Of a stretch of DNA of 64,000 nt, positions 11,586 to 25,361 are shown piece after piece. The notes beneath the pieces were generated by a model. It was not told where the DNA came from, did not search any database, and saw only the letters and a program-made list of their open reading frames with translations. Origin of the DNA: Harmothoe impar (lineage: Eukaryota; Annelida; Polychaeta; Phyllodocida; Polynoidae); the NCBI GenBank assembly GCA_947462335.1, contig OX381710.1, forward strand, positions 35,773,204 through 35,837,203, in the 5' to 3' direction. A program made the translations under genes and the position numbers. Position 1 is the stretch's first letter; every line of letters begins with the position of its first letter.

Positions 11586-13629
11586 GGGGAGACCGGGCCA
11601 AAACGGACCCCTTTAAGGGAAGATGGCAAATAACTCAGAGGTAAGCCGTTGAATTGAAACATTTATTTTTTCATAACAAAGCATAGAAGTACACCATCCA
11701 TGAAAATAATTAATATTGTGCGAGTATCATTAATAGCATAGTGGGATAGCATAACATATTCTGACCTACGAAGGTCATGGGCTAAAAGTCCCGGGGAAAA
11801 AGGGTTTTTGGGGTGGGGCAAAAGGGACCCTGGAAATTTCTTGATTTTGAATTATTATCTTTTTTTCATAATTTTCTTGCTCCGATCTTTTAGCTATGCT
11901 ATTACTCAGTCCTTTATGTATTTCTTTGTTGTCATAAAATAAAAATTGGCTTATAAGAAATAATTTTATATTCAAATAAGCATGTCTCATCATTCTTATC
12001 ATTTTTTTGGGCCAAGCATGGTTATTTTTTCATGTTTTGATCATTTCTATGGCGTTTCACCATAGGAATTATGATTGTGAGGTGGGGGGTCCGTTTTGCC
12101 CCAGCTTCATGAAAAATAGGGGGAGATGATACGGGTCATGGGGTAATAAGTGACACTCTCATTTCAGACTGATATTTCTTACTGAAAGGTAACACTAAGA
12201 ACTCAGTTTGGGTTTTATAATAAAAGGTAGGCATCAGATCATATATATTGCAGCTTTTATTATATTGTTGGAGGAATTATTATTTGAATTATACGTGGAA
12301 AATAAAATTGAATGCCTGGAATATTGAGGGCTGATATCTTGTAAACACTCCATTTTTGCCAAATTTAGAAAATTCTTTTATATTTTGACAAATTCTCTCC
12401 ACAGAAATAGGCACATAGCACTCATTGAGGTAGCAAAGTATCTTTATAATGTTATGGGACAGTTTAAATCATCATATATTTTGTTAAAGATGGTATATCA
12501 GCTAAAACCCGGTGAATTTTTAATAATGTCATATTGCTCTTGTATAGAGTCTCCTATAAATACTCCCTGACTTTTAAAATGATTGATAGTGTCTAAAGCT
12601 ATAAAAGTAGCACAGGCAGTGCAATCATTTTTACTGTAGGTCGACACTAAAACGTTCTATGTTGTGGTACTGCATGGCTCAGTGCTTTCTCTACCAGGCT
12701 AGTCTCCCCTGTACTCACTTGGGGGAGTGACTGAGTCAGTGAGGTGAATAAGCAACATTGTTTTCTATCTCAAATCATGCCTTTATAGACAAATATATTT
12801 AACATTGAGTACTGCATATCAGCTAAAATAATAACAAAACCCTTGACATTAAAATTATATCCATTTCGAAGAAAAAGTTTCAGAAGTCTATTAGCTGATA
12901 CACCATCTTTAAGGTACCTCAAAGGTTTCTCGTTTAAAGAATTCCACCCATGCATGAGAGATATTGGGCCATTTTCACTGATGAATCCTATTCTGTTCCA
13001 TCTTACCCCACAATGGTGACCCGTATTACCCCACCATGGGGTAATATGGGTCACAAAATCTTTGAAATTATTAACTAGGCCTACAACCATTGTACCTTAG
13101 GGAGTTTGAGGAAACTTTTCTTCGACACAGTTAAAAATAAAAGAGGAATGCTTAAAAAGTAGGTAAAAAATGTTTTGCTTATGGTCACCAGTAATGCAGA
13201 AATTGCATGAAAACCCTTAGGTGTCCCATATTCCCCCATCTTCCCCTATGTGAAAAAATGATCTTGCCAAAATAAATAATTGTAGGGTAATATGTTTTTC
13301 CAATGACTTTGCAAATATGTTACACAATATTTTAGCTATAAAATATTATTGTTTTAGCCATAAAATATAGGGGCCTAGGCCTACCTCTTTTTTTAATTCT
13401 CAGAAGCTTATGAACTGATTTTTGCAAAATTAGATCAAGATCTCCACTTTCAGTTTTTTCTTTATGGAATCCGGAATACCATAGGTAGCATCAATTTTAT
13501 TTTTTTTAAACATGTTATTTCCATCAGTTATATGAGCCAATTTGACAAAAATATGGAATTTATAGCTGAGAACTGAGTTAGGGGTCGGGTCCGTTTTGCC
13601 CCGAGGGTCCGTTTTGCCCCAGTCTCCCC
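11586..13629. mobile_element. 2.0 kb TA-flanked TIR element, non-autonomous
   Basis: Starts GGGGAGACCGGGCCAAAACG and ends with the inverted GTTTTGCCCCAGTCTCCCC, with TA on both sides (11584-11585 and 13630-13631). Further GGTCCGTTTTGCCCC and GGGGCAAAAGGGACC motifs lie inside at ~11812 and ~12088 and near the right end at ~13594. A CCCATATTACCCC-type inverted motif lies near 13018-13050. The internal frames are short and show no transposase motif. It may be a composite of two nested elements, since an internal end-like motif occurs at ~12088-12105. Copy 2 at 25362-27405. Confidence 0.7.
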
Positions 13630-13738
13630 TAGGCCTAATCTATACAAGTGTCTGGTAATGACAGGGTGCTGTTAACCTCCTCTGGGGCGTGTCGATTAGG
13701 TTTTAATCTTTTATCAGCCAAAATCCCGGGGATATCAT

Positions 13739-13777
13739 CTATTTACTATAATTTATATAAAAATGGGTTACTCTTTC
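13739..13777. other. Junction between the two duplicated units
   Basis: These 39 bases separate the end of matching sequence in copy 1 (13738) from the first base that matches position 1 (13778). They are AT-rich and hold no feature. They are probably the first bases of the unit, which the window start cuts off in copy 1. Confidence 0.8.
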
Positions 13778-14711
13778 GCTGGTCATAAACTCTCAATTTT
13801 TAACTGATTCAATGTGGCGTTCCCTTGGGGTACCAGATGAAGCAAAAATCTCAGCCTATGAAGCAGTTAGGAAAGTCCCAGCCAACTCGACTGGTAATTC
13901 AATTTTAATTGGATTAATATTTTAAGGGGCTCATTTATGGTATTAACTCTCCCAATCAAACAATTTTCATAATTTAAATCCCATTTAAAGAAAAAATGAT
14001 AGGCTACCCATTACAGGGGATTATACACATAGTCTCGCATAGAGAGCCTGGCAACAAGACACAAAATAAATCCACCATTGTTTTTGAATTTTTTATGGCA
14101 CTGAAATAAGATAATTATAGAACGATGGGTATCAAATAAAGAGAAATTACAAAGTAGATATCCATATACTGTTCCCCTTTAGATATGATATCGGAACTTC
14201 TTATAATATTTGAGATATTCCCCTCTAAACTTCTGAATCGGGCCCCCCCCCCCCCCCCCCGAGGGAATCTGCTAGGTGAGTGAGGTCGCTACTGTAACCA
14301 GGGCCGCCGTTGGGTTGCTAAGGGTGAAGTAGGTCAGAGGGACGCTGGTCAGCTTGGGGGAGACTTTGCCGCTCGCTGCAGCAGTGCAGTTGAGGATGAG
14401 TTGCGGGCGGGGGGGGATGGGGCAGTTTGCCGTGAGAAAAGGGCACAGTTTGCCGTGATAAAGGGCAGTTTGCTGTGAGAAGAGGGCACAGTTTGCCGTG
14501 AAAAAGAGACCAGAGTTTGCCATAGAATTAATGCCCCCCTCCCAGTCCCCGAAGGGGCTGGTGTTATTATAAAGATTCCATTTTCTTAATTGGTCTTATT
14601 TTGAATGCAAAGGGAACTTTCCCAGTAACCACAACTACGTGTGTCAGACGTAAATTTACGTTCATTTGGGGTATGAACTACGTAATTTAGGTTTATGAAC
14701 GTCAACACATT

Positions 14712-15056
14712 AAGGTTTATTTACGTCTACAAACGTTTATGATTCACGTTTATCTACCTCTTTTAGACGTAGATAAACGTTATATATCTACGTTTTTCTA
14801 CCTTATTCAGACATAGATATTTGGCAAAATAACACATAATATAATAACTTGATGTATAAGATACCTAGCTTTTTACCTGGATTTAATACAGGGATTTAAG
14901 TATAGCCCTGCGTCATTTACATTCAGAAATGGATTTAATCTAATCATACCATAATATAATTAGTTTTGGCCCCATTGAGGCTTTGTATTTTTATCTACGT
15001 CCGAATGAGGTAGATAAACGTAAATTAAACATAAACGTTTGTAGAACGTAAATAAA
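14712..15056. mobile_element. MITE-like element with ~65 bp inverted arms, copy 2
   Basis: Duplicate of 936-1280. Confidence 0.7.
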
Positions 15057-15897
15057 TTCATGAATTCAGCCTTGGTAAGTATATTCACCTAACTGTTAAT
15101 ACATTTGCAAAGGGTCGGTTTGATGTATGAATGCAGTCTTGACGAATAGACTCGCCAGGTTTACATTCATGCATCATGCTGACAAAAGGATTGAAGCATA
15201 TTTAAAGTAGTTTGCAGCCAATAAAGGGTTAACTATTCGAGGGTTGTGAGTTTGATGACCCTGGACTCGTCATTTGGAGTGGGCCACCACCTGGGCTAAC
15301 TTTGTCAGTCAGATGAGTCTAGTGATGTCTTGTGGGATGGTAACTTGGTAGGTCCGCAGGTAAACAACCTTTAACTTGTTTATTTCATGACCGTCATCTT
15401 AAAGACCCTAAACTCTTCTTATAAGACAATCATTTGACAAGTTTGGATCCCTTCATTTTATCAGTACAGGAAATGTATATCCATGAGATGTAGGCCTAGT
15501 TCTAAGAACTATTCACTGGTGACACGTGGGTTCATTTTAGTAAAGATAAAAGCCCATTATTCTGCCACCGGGCAGACTCACCGAATGTCATACTGTATAA
15601 CATTAGAAATAGCATTACAAAATGCATACACAACGTAATTCACAATGCATTGTAAAAATAGATAGGGTTATCAACAAGGCCTTATTAACATGGTATTAGT
15701 AGTATATAGAATCGGTGCCACTATGGATCTCAGGACAGAGTTCAGGCTCTCTCTTCTGAGGTCTCACTCTGACTATAGCCATCCAAACCTGTGTTGGGTT
15801 ATAGTGGAAAACGACGGAAGAGCAAAAACGCTTAGAAGGCATATTTATTGGTTAAAAGTCACACATGGTATAACATGTGGGGGGAAAGGGGGGGACG

Positions 15898-15930
<33 letters not shown>

Positions 15931-18156
15931 GGTGTAATAGATATACCAAGTAGATAATGGGAAACTGTATATACAATAGCACAGTCCAGAGAGACCAATA
16001 TATGACAGAAAGGAAATATTGTTCCACTTTATAAGACCGCGTGGGAATCGGATAGATTTGGTACACAGGCTGCACAAGTAGAAATGAATATGAAATAAGT
16101 AAATGAAATCATAATGTCCGAAAATAAGCGGCTTGGCTACAATAAGAGTCAGAGTTCGCTGGACCAATGATTGAATATATTCATGGTGTAGCCAGGGCGT
16201 AGGACCCAAACAGGGGGCAACACATATTTAAAAATAAGATCTGGGCTAAAACAGCTGGTAGGGAAGATAACGGCGGGATAAATCCAGGTCAGAAGAGAGA
16301 CTCGAATGGTAGAGAGGGACGCGGAGTGAGGCGCCCAGGCCACGGAAGCAGGTAGTAGCACATGGAGTTGGGGCTGGTGATCAGGCGTAGTGCATCAGCC
16401 AATAGTGACACCAGGGCCACGGAAACGTGGCGTCATGGACAGGCAGGCAGCGGAGGGTGGTTACCATGCCTCAGGCACAGTAGGGCCACAGGGGGTGGTT
16501 ACCAAGTCATCGAACGGTGAGGCCTGAAATAGGGAATGGAGAATATAAGCTGAGACAAGGGAAAAGGTAGTCAGTTACCAGTGAGCGTTTGGGGGAGTAC
16601 GATCGAGAAGACCAGATGTCATTGTGTAGTTCCTGAGGAGTATGTGTGTGGAGATTTATACCGGTTGATCACGTCAACCTGAGGAATTGGAATGTGTGTA
16701 TTTACTGGAGATGTGGAGTTTGCCTAATTATTGTTGCATAAGTTACACCTGGAGTTCTCTGAATATCAGGTTACGACATTAACAGATATGATAGAGGAGT
16801 GTACACGTCACAGATAGATCACGTTGATATATGACCATAATGAATGCTGATGACGCAGGTATGAGATTACAGGATGTTTATTGGTCTAATGGACGTTGAC
16901 TAGTATCACTGGATTCGTGTAGGAGGATCCTGCTAGATATTATATTAATACCTTGCCTATTTTAAGGCCGTCTCATATGATTATCGGTGCAGGCCCTGGA
17001 GCAAACCAACCCAAATGAAATACATATCGTTATATATATATGGAGAATGCTGTGATTGGGATATTGCCTGTGAAATTGCTCTATGTCTACTATAACATTA
17101 ACAACAACACAATAAACTGGATCTCACTACCCTTGCGTTATTCTTGGGCGGAAGGCCTACCTACGACTAGTTAACCCCATAGAGTAGTATATGACGCGTT
17201 GAGTTTGGAACCCCATAAAAATAAGGTAAAACACTATATATCAAGAGGACATTAACTATAGCCCAGTGTCACACAAATTTGGATCGTTTTCACCCATCCA
17301 CTCTTCACGCACGCGCCACACCTCGGCCAACAACCCCTATTTTCACAAATAGGCTGACACCCCCCCCCCGCACATAAATTACATGTCATGTAATATATCA
17401 GTGGCCCTCCCACCCCCCAAATAGGGCATGCTCTTTTTTATCTGGTGGTCACAACAGTACTTTATAGTAAAGTTAGGTAGTGTTTCTATATGCTCGCAAT
17501 TAGGGCATTTATTTACATTTTGGTAGTCGCAAAACACTGTTAGGATGTGTTACAAAAGGCAATGTTTAAGTGGCATGGTCCGATTTTTTCTATATTTCAA
17601 ATTCTGCTTAAGCGGGTACTATAATTTTATATTCTCTTTGTTGTTATTGTACTGTGTGACGGAGCATCTCAGACTCAGTACATTGATGCACTGTATCCAA
17701 CCCTCCCTCTACTGCTGCCGGTGTTACTTCATGTGAATCGGCGGCGAGAAAACGTCTCACATACCGTCTCAAAAAGCGTCTCAACTGGGTGTTATTTTAT
17801 CTTATGGTTTTTTTGTTATGCACATTATAACACGTTTATTGCCATGATTTTCAGTACATTCATCCGGAGTCGTGTGCCTACCAAGGTTTCGCTAACTCAT
17901 GGTTGGACTCGTTGTTGACCAGTATTTCACTGCACACAGTATAGAACATTGGGTATTTACAGTGTGTCAGGTAATGTACAATGAAGTGATTAAATATTTA
18001 CAACATGGAATTCTATACAAGTGATGACTAGGGACTATTATATGTTCAATTTTATACAGTAACAAATAGATAGAGATCAGCAGCATGTATGTATATGAGA
18101 AGTATAATGCGAGAAGTTGGCCAGTGACCGGTAGTCTGACCATGGTTATAACTTAA

Positions 18157-18890
18157 GGTAGGGTTTCAGGGTAATTCAGCTGGACATATTTTTAGTGCAT
18201 TATTTACCACAGATTTGTTCAAAGTATTGTAACACACACCAATCTGACCGGAATTGATGTTTCCTTCAAATAATTGCCATTTTATAAGGCGTTGCTAGGC
18301 ATGGAATGAAAATGGAACAAAAACATTCTTTTTTGGCTTCCAAATCTTCAAACGGAGTTCTGGGACAGAAATTCAACAAAATAATTACATCTGATGATTG
18401 AAGATACATATTGAAGTCATTTCCTGGGGAGGTTTTTTGAATCATATCAATATTCCAAGTATTAAGGTCAGGGGAGCTCTTCAAAGTTTCTTAGTTACTA
18501 AAAATGGTGATTTTTGGGCAAAAATCAGGGAAAATCACTCATTTTTAGTAACCATGCAACTTTGAAGAGCTCTCCTGACCTTAATATTCAAGGTATTGAC
18601 ATGATTCAAAAAAGCTCCCCAGGAAATGACTTCAACATATGTGTCCAATCATCAGAAGTTATAATCACATTCAATTTCTATCCCATCAGTCTGTTTGAAG
18701 ATTGAGAAGCTCAAAAAGAACGTTTTTGTTCCATTTTCATTCCATGCCTAGCAACGCTACACAAAATGGAATTTACTTGAAGGGGACATCAATTCCGGTC
18801 AGATTGGTATGTGTTACATATAATTTTAGCATACCTGTGACAAATAATACACTAAAAAAGTGTTCAGTGGAATTACCCTGAAACCCTACC
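18157..18890. mobile_element. 734 bp TTAA-flanked fold-back element, copy 2
   Basis: Duplicate of 4381-5114, with the same arms and TTAA flanks at 18153-18156 and 18891-18894. Confidence 0.85.
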
Positions 18891-18930
18891 TTAAGGAAGC
18901 CTATGGTGGTTCTTAGTCTTCCTCTTTTTC

Positions 18931-21900
18931 TTACTCCTGGGTTTGAAAAAGGTGTTTTTTAAGCTGCAACTTAAAGCTAGTTTTGTCCTCTATCTGTTGG
19001 AGGCCGGATGTGAGTTTATTCCAGGCAGAGGCACCCCTATGATAAGGGCTTTTCTTATAGAATTCAGTGTGAGGTCTCTTAACCCTTTGGTGCCCAGAAC
19101 TATCTGATCAATATCCGTTTCATTCAACATGATTTTTCTTATGTTGGAAACCATTTCGTAACCTGCTAACTTCATCTCTTATTTTAAGGTAGGGGTCATA
19201 ACATATTCTGCAGGGTTCTGAAATGGACTTTTATCTTTGACTATAGTGAATTATTTGACTCTGGTTGCCATGGCAACCCGAAACCTTCTATTATCTGTTA
19301 TAAGCAATATACTGTGTTTTTAGGGCCAAAAAGGGGTATTTTTGCCTATAAATAGGCTATTCATAGCATAGGAAACATGTTAAGATGAGAACCTTCTTAA
19401 TGGAAATTGAAGAATATTGATTCTATGATAAGTATCTGCAGGAAAATTTGATACAAGATGATTTTTGTGTAAAAAATCATATTTTTCATGTATGTATAAG
19501 GGCATTTTAGTGAAAATTATGCTTTTTGGGTGAGTTTTGGGTGACAGTGATGAATCAAATATCTGATCACTTATTTTTTAGTTAAGTTTGCACTACTCCT
19601 CATATATACAAGTCCCACCAAGAATTATGGTCTCATTGAAGTCGTGAGGTCATGGGGCTTAATATGAGGGTAAAACTTTAAAAATCCACCCAATAGAAGT
19701 GTCTGCATGGTTCTCTACTTCCATATAGGTGTTTTAATGCTTAAAACCGCGCCAATTGGCGCGCTTGGGCACGTAAGGGTTAAGAGGAAATTGCGGCAAA
19801 AAGCTACTTCTAGTTCAAGGATTGGGGTTTGGATCCAGTTTCCTTGCCCTGGAATGGAACAAGGAGACTAGCATTTCTTTTCGCCTATTAACAGGGAGAG
19901 GAGTAGTACAATCTTGGTGGAGTTTAACTACTGTAAACGTATTAATTTTCGCTCAGTACATATTTTCGCGCATTTCGCGCACATAGGCATGTGCGCGAAA
20001 ATATGATGTGCGCGAAAATATTGCACAAAAAATTAGCTTTCCAATGATGTCTGACACTCTATATTGCACTGCAGTAGAGACTCAACTAGGCCTACCAAAT
20101 CTTACATGCTGGAAAAATAACATCCTTTTTAAAAAAAATGTATTTCTTAAATGAATCTCAAATAATATCATTATTACATGGTGGTACGGCCTTCTCTATG
20201 CTGAACCAATGGAAGCTCCATACTCCATGCTCCCATGGAGTATGATGTTGCCATACTCCATGGCCTCCGAATTTGTTGATTTTCTCCATTTTAAGACAGT
20301 AGGACCATGTAATAAACACAAAACCCCTCTTATCAACATACATGCACAGCATACAGCACTCGTTGAAGCTGGGTCATATCACAGGATGCCGAAGGCTGAG
20401 TGTGATATGACTCAGCTTCAACTCTTGAAGTATGACGTGCATAGCGTGTATGGCGTGGAGTTTTGTCTATATACTAAAAAAAATATCAATATGACAATAC
20501 AGGGCTATATACTTCCACAATAGAAGAACATTTGAACAATTATTTTGAGCTGTAAAACCCTTAATAATTGTCCGATTGAAAAACCGTAAAAACTGACATG
20601 TAGCTAAGGATCACCTGAGTGCAGCTGCGCGAAAATATAATTGCGCGAAAATGCCTTTATATGCTAGGTGCGCGAAAATTTAGCTGCGCGAAAATATCTA
20701 CGTTTACAGTATAGGGTTCCCTCTTACTTTAACTTTTAAACAACATCTCAGGCATCTATTCTGCACCTTGCCTATTTTATCCGTCCATTTCTGAGTACAA
20801 CCATCTAATAAGAACGAGCAGTAATCAAATTTCGGGAGTATTGTTTGCTTAAAAATTAATACCGTATTCGACGTAATAAGCGCCCTGGGCGCTTGTGAAA
20901 TAATTTTTATGGCGTTTTAGTACTTAATAGTTTAACTGTATCAAAAATCGTGAAATTTAAGCCTTTGTTCTAGTCTAAAAATGCCCCCAAAAAGGGGGGG
21001 GGCGCTTATTAGGGGGAGGGCGCTTAATACATCGAATACGGTATAGCAATTTCAGCTCCATGCTCGGTCTGACTTTCCCCATTTTGAGATTGAGGAAATT
21101 TGTGGCATCTCTTACAAGTTTTGCCTGGTCCTCAAAATTCAGGGCTCGGTCAATCGCTGCCCCTAGGTAGACAAAAGATTTTACAAGTGATATTGGTTGA
21201 CCGTTTAACGTAGGGGCAGCATCAGGACACCTGTGGAACTGATTGTTCGCACAATACCAGGCAAATTTTGTTTTATTAGGATTAATTGTTAGTCCTTTTT
21301 CAGTACAGGCTGTAGATAAAAGATCCAGATCATTTTGTAGATTCTGTAGTGCTCTTGCCGGTGAGGAGTGGGCAGAGTACAGTACTATGTCGTCCGCGTA
21401 TAATTTAATACGAGAGGTTTTTGGAGAACTAATGACCTCATTTATAAAAAATATAAAGAGGGCTGGGCCTAAAACAGAGCCCTGAGGAACCCCAAAGGAT
21501 ACTTTTTTTCGGCAGAGATGTAGTGCCATCAACTTTTGTACATTGAGTTCTATTACCTAGATAAGACTTGAACCACCACAGCATATTTTTAGGAAACCCA
21601 GCTGCTTTCAACTGTGTCATAAGCTGTGAGTGATTTATACAATCGAAGGCCTTGGATATATCAATATAACAAGATGCAACATATTCAGCCTTATCACGTG
21701 CCATATATAGATCTTCAACTAAGTCCAATACTGCATCTTTTGTTCCACATCCCATTCTAAAACCATACTGTAAAGGGGATAATAAGTTATTGTTTTCGAT
21801 TACAGTCATAAAATATTGTTTTATTAATTTTTCTAGAATTTTGCTGGGAAGCGGCAAGATGGAGATTGGACGCCAGTTTGATACATTATGAAGATCCCCT

Positions 21901-23427
21901 GATTTGGGTATTGGAGTAACTACAGCTCTTGCCCAATCTATGGGGAAACTGCCAGTTTTGATCGACACATTAAAAAGGTGAGTGAGTTGTGGGAGAAGAG
22001 CAATAAAAGCGTCCTTCAACACCTTAGTAGAGATGTTATGTATACCTGAGGGCTTACATGTGTCAATATCATCCAGCAAAAGCAGGACATCATTTGTGGT
22101 GAATGTAGGTATGTCCGGGAGAGTACCTTCATAGGACTCTGTAGGATCTATATACGAGTGAGGTTGGAGATTCAATTTGTCGTATAAGTTACCACCAATT
22201 GTACTAAAATAATCATTTATAAAGTTTGAGTTGTCTGAGACAGGGTCTTTCGTAATCTGGTCTATCAAAACCGGCGAGATTTGAGCTTTAGGGCCTTTGA
22301 TTAGACTAGTTTGTTTATCTCTGCCCAAAATTTACGTGCATTTTCTTTACAATCATCTAACTTACCCATAATATATTTCTTGTGAGCTACTTTAGTCATT
22401 TTATTTATTTCCAGGCGTGCCTTCCTAGCTTCCAGAAAATCATCAAAATGGTGGTAAGTTCTAAATCTATGCATCAGTTCATTTCTTTCTTTATCCTGAC
22501 CAGAACTTCCGCATCCATCCAAACCTTACCATAGTCCTTTACACTGAAAGTTTTCAATGGGCAGGTTCGGTCAAGATAAGCATTGATAGCGTTTTCTATA
22601 CTTCCCCACATATCATCAACATCTTCAATATTATAGAATTCTTCCCAACTGACATTTTGTAGAGATTGTAACAAATCTTCTTTGTTATAATTAGTATAGG
22701 ATCTGCCAGTAATATCAACCTTTTTAAACCCATTTCTTCCTTTCTTCCTTACAGCAACTACCGGTAAATGATCACTGATAAATACATTTTCTACCGAGGA
22801 GGAGGCTACATAATTGGAATTAGTTAATATATTATCTATACAAGTGCCCGGACCAGGATTTGGTCTCGTTACTTCTTGAAGAAGCCACATGAGGTGGAAA
22901 TCACGACAGAAGTCTTTTATTGCTATCGTGTCTGTGTGGTCATGGTCCAGGAAATTTACATTAAAATCACCTAGAATCCATGTTTCACCTTTACACGCAC
23001 GTATAGCCTTTGTGAGATGCTCTACAAACTTTGATACATCACCTTTAGGAGGTTTATATATAGTAAAAATATTCATCGCCTTGTTGTTAGGGACCGTGAC
23101 TTTGATTGCTAGGCATTCAATATCCGGAGATATAATACAAAACTCATTAATTCTTGAGGAGTGAGAAAAATATTTGTTAGACAGATAGCATATTAAGCCA
23201 CCTCCAGCTCGGTCTGGTCTATCTATTCTATGATGATTTTTGTGCGGCCATGAGAGTAATGCTGCATCATATAGATCTGTCAACCACGATTCTGAGAAGG
23301 TAATTATTTCAAATTCATTGAAGGTATGCTTTAGTTCCTTGAACTTTGGGTGCATACTTCTACAGTTTAGAGGAGCAAAATTAATTCCCCTCACGTGTAA
23401 GACAGGGGCAAGTTGGACTTGAGTCAT
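18931..23427 (-). pseudogene. Degraded CR1/jockey-like LINE, copy 2
   Basis: Duplicate of 5155-9651 with the same frameshifts. Endonuclease frame 23427-22474, linker 22522-22301, reverse transcriptase 22328-21438 and 21532-21042. It carries the same three inserted elements: TTAA element 19083-19779, TA-MITE 19931-20709 and TA-MITE 20862-21041. Sharing every lesion shows that the duplication post-dates them. Confidence 0.9.
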
Positions 23428-24558
23428 GATGGCTTTTGAGTCGCCAGTGTAATATAATAGAGGTAGATTGTTTTATACGTATGTCAGTTTGAGTTGACGA
23501 GCGATGAGGAATTGAATAAAGAATGTAATACAATTTGACTAGTTATTATTTAAATGTATAGGCATCTTAGTACATGCCATTCTTTTGGAGGGCTGTTCTG
23601 GGGAGGCGTCCCATAGGGTAAAGAAAATAATTATAGGGGAAAATCTATTATCTAGTGGTGGTGGATAATAAGTGGAGCTTATACGCAGGAATATATGGTA
23701 CATGAATGTGGAAGGTTTGAGGTCCAGTTTATGGTTTTAGTATTTATTTGCTCCGTGTGCCAGTCTGGGTGCCAGTCTGGGTGCGGGTGGCCTAAGTGGG
23801 CGGATTACATAATGCACTTGTTAGAGACAAGTTTGTTTGTGCCATTTATATATGTACAAGGTTAAGTTCATCTCATCTATAGCTTTCAGCAGGCCTACCA
23901 CCACATCCGCAATAGAGCAGGGGTAAAGCGTATAAGCCCCACTTGCAGAAGAACCTGGGTTCAAGGCTCGGTCAAGTTTTTGAGTATACATGTAAATCTG
24001 TGACTGAGATCCCCTCTGGTGTAAAGTTTCAAAACAATTTTTAAATGTTTGGGTAACGTTTGGAAACTTTTTCCATAAGCTTGGGTGGCCTTGGCCTGCA
24101 TTCTACATACAGTGATTGGTGTCTGTAGATACTCATAACATAAGGAGGCTATAGACCAATGCAGCAAGAAAGGGTGATTTTTAAGAAAAGTTGCTGATAA
24201 CGTTTTTGAATATTTTTGAAGCATGACCGACAAATACATAATATTACCTAAAAATAATGCATTCTCATAGACACCAATTGAAAGATATTTGTCCTGTGAA
24301 TCTAGATAGAGGGGGCAGAATGATAGCATCAGTCAAAGGAAATACAATGATCTAATTATACAAATATCTGATGAAGTCCATATCTGATGAAGACCAGAAC
24401 AATACATGGTAGGCATTGGTGTAATGATCATTATTCAATGATATATAGCCCAGGAACAAGAAATGTCAATTGAGACTTAACCAATGCTCACTAATGGTTG
24501 CCTTCTGGTAATGGTTAACTGGTCAATTGTAGTTGAAAGACATGTATATCATGTATAC

Positions 24559-25054
24559 AGTGGGACATGATAATGAATGTGATTAGGAAGTATCTTGATG
24601 TAACTTGCCCTATGAAGGAAAAGGCTTTTAAGGGTCGAGAAGTAAATTGGATGAAACCTGAAATTAGATCTGTCATTTATGATACGAGGGGACACGTCAT
24701 ACGATGTCTCAAGCATAGAGACCCTGCAGAGCTTGATGCTACCAACACTTTAAAGAATGGAATAAGCAAATTGATTGATGAATCAAAGAAGAGTCAAATG
24801 GGGACGCCTATGACATATGAAGGGAGATGGGCATCAGAAATTGTGGAAACAAATTAATGAGTTGATTAAACTAAAAGCAGCAGGCACTAGAGCTGATTTT
24901 ATACATCACACTACCTGGGAAAAAAATAAGGAAGAAGACACAACTTTAACAGCTAATTACTTTAACAGCCCATATTGGACAGGTTATGGCTGACAAAATG
25001 AACTTTAATCCTGATATAGAGCCAAATCGTAATTATGTAGCTGACACACCCCGT
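24559..25054 (+). pseudogene. Plus-strand LINE linker fragment, copy 2
   Basis: Duplicate of 10783-11278. Confidence 0.75.
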
Positions 25055-25361
25055 GAAGCTTTTTTGCTCATAACTTCGATATCGGAGTTTTTAACTTCGG
25101 TATTGGAGTTTATAACTTTGATAGGCTATCGAAGTCATTAACTCTGATACATGCATCGGAGTTAATAACTTTGATATCGGAGTTTTTAATTCCGATATAT
25201 CCAAGTTATATCGAAGTTAAAATCTCCGATATCGGGGTGAACATATCGCTTGCCATAAACGTGACTTGTGTTGCGTAATATTTTAATGGACCCATGTAAG
25301 ATTCTTCATAATTATTACTTATTAGGGCTTATGATTCATACCCCAGTAGCAAGACCACATA

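Larger units (their letters stand above)
1..13738. repeat. 13.8 kb tandem segmental duplication, copy 1
   Basis: Every block I compared from base 1 to 13738 recurs downstream, at an offset of 13777 before the poly-C tract near 466-484 and 13776 after it. The shift comes from 19 C here and 18 C in copy 2. The two sequences part immediately after GATATCAT at 13738. All open frames in the unit are the same length in both copies. The left end of the unit is not visible because the window starts inside it. Identity this high over 13.7 kb means either a very recent tandem duplication or an assembly that placed the same reads twice. Confidence 0.95.
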
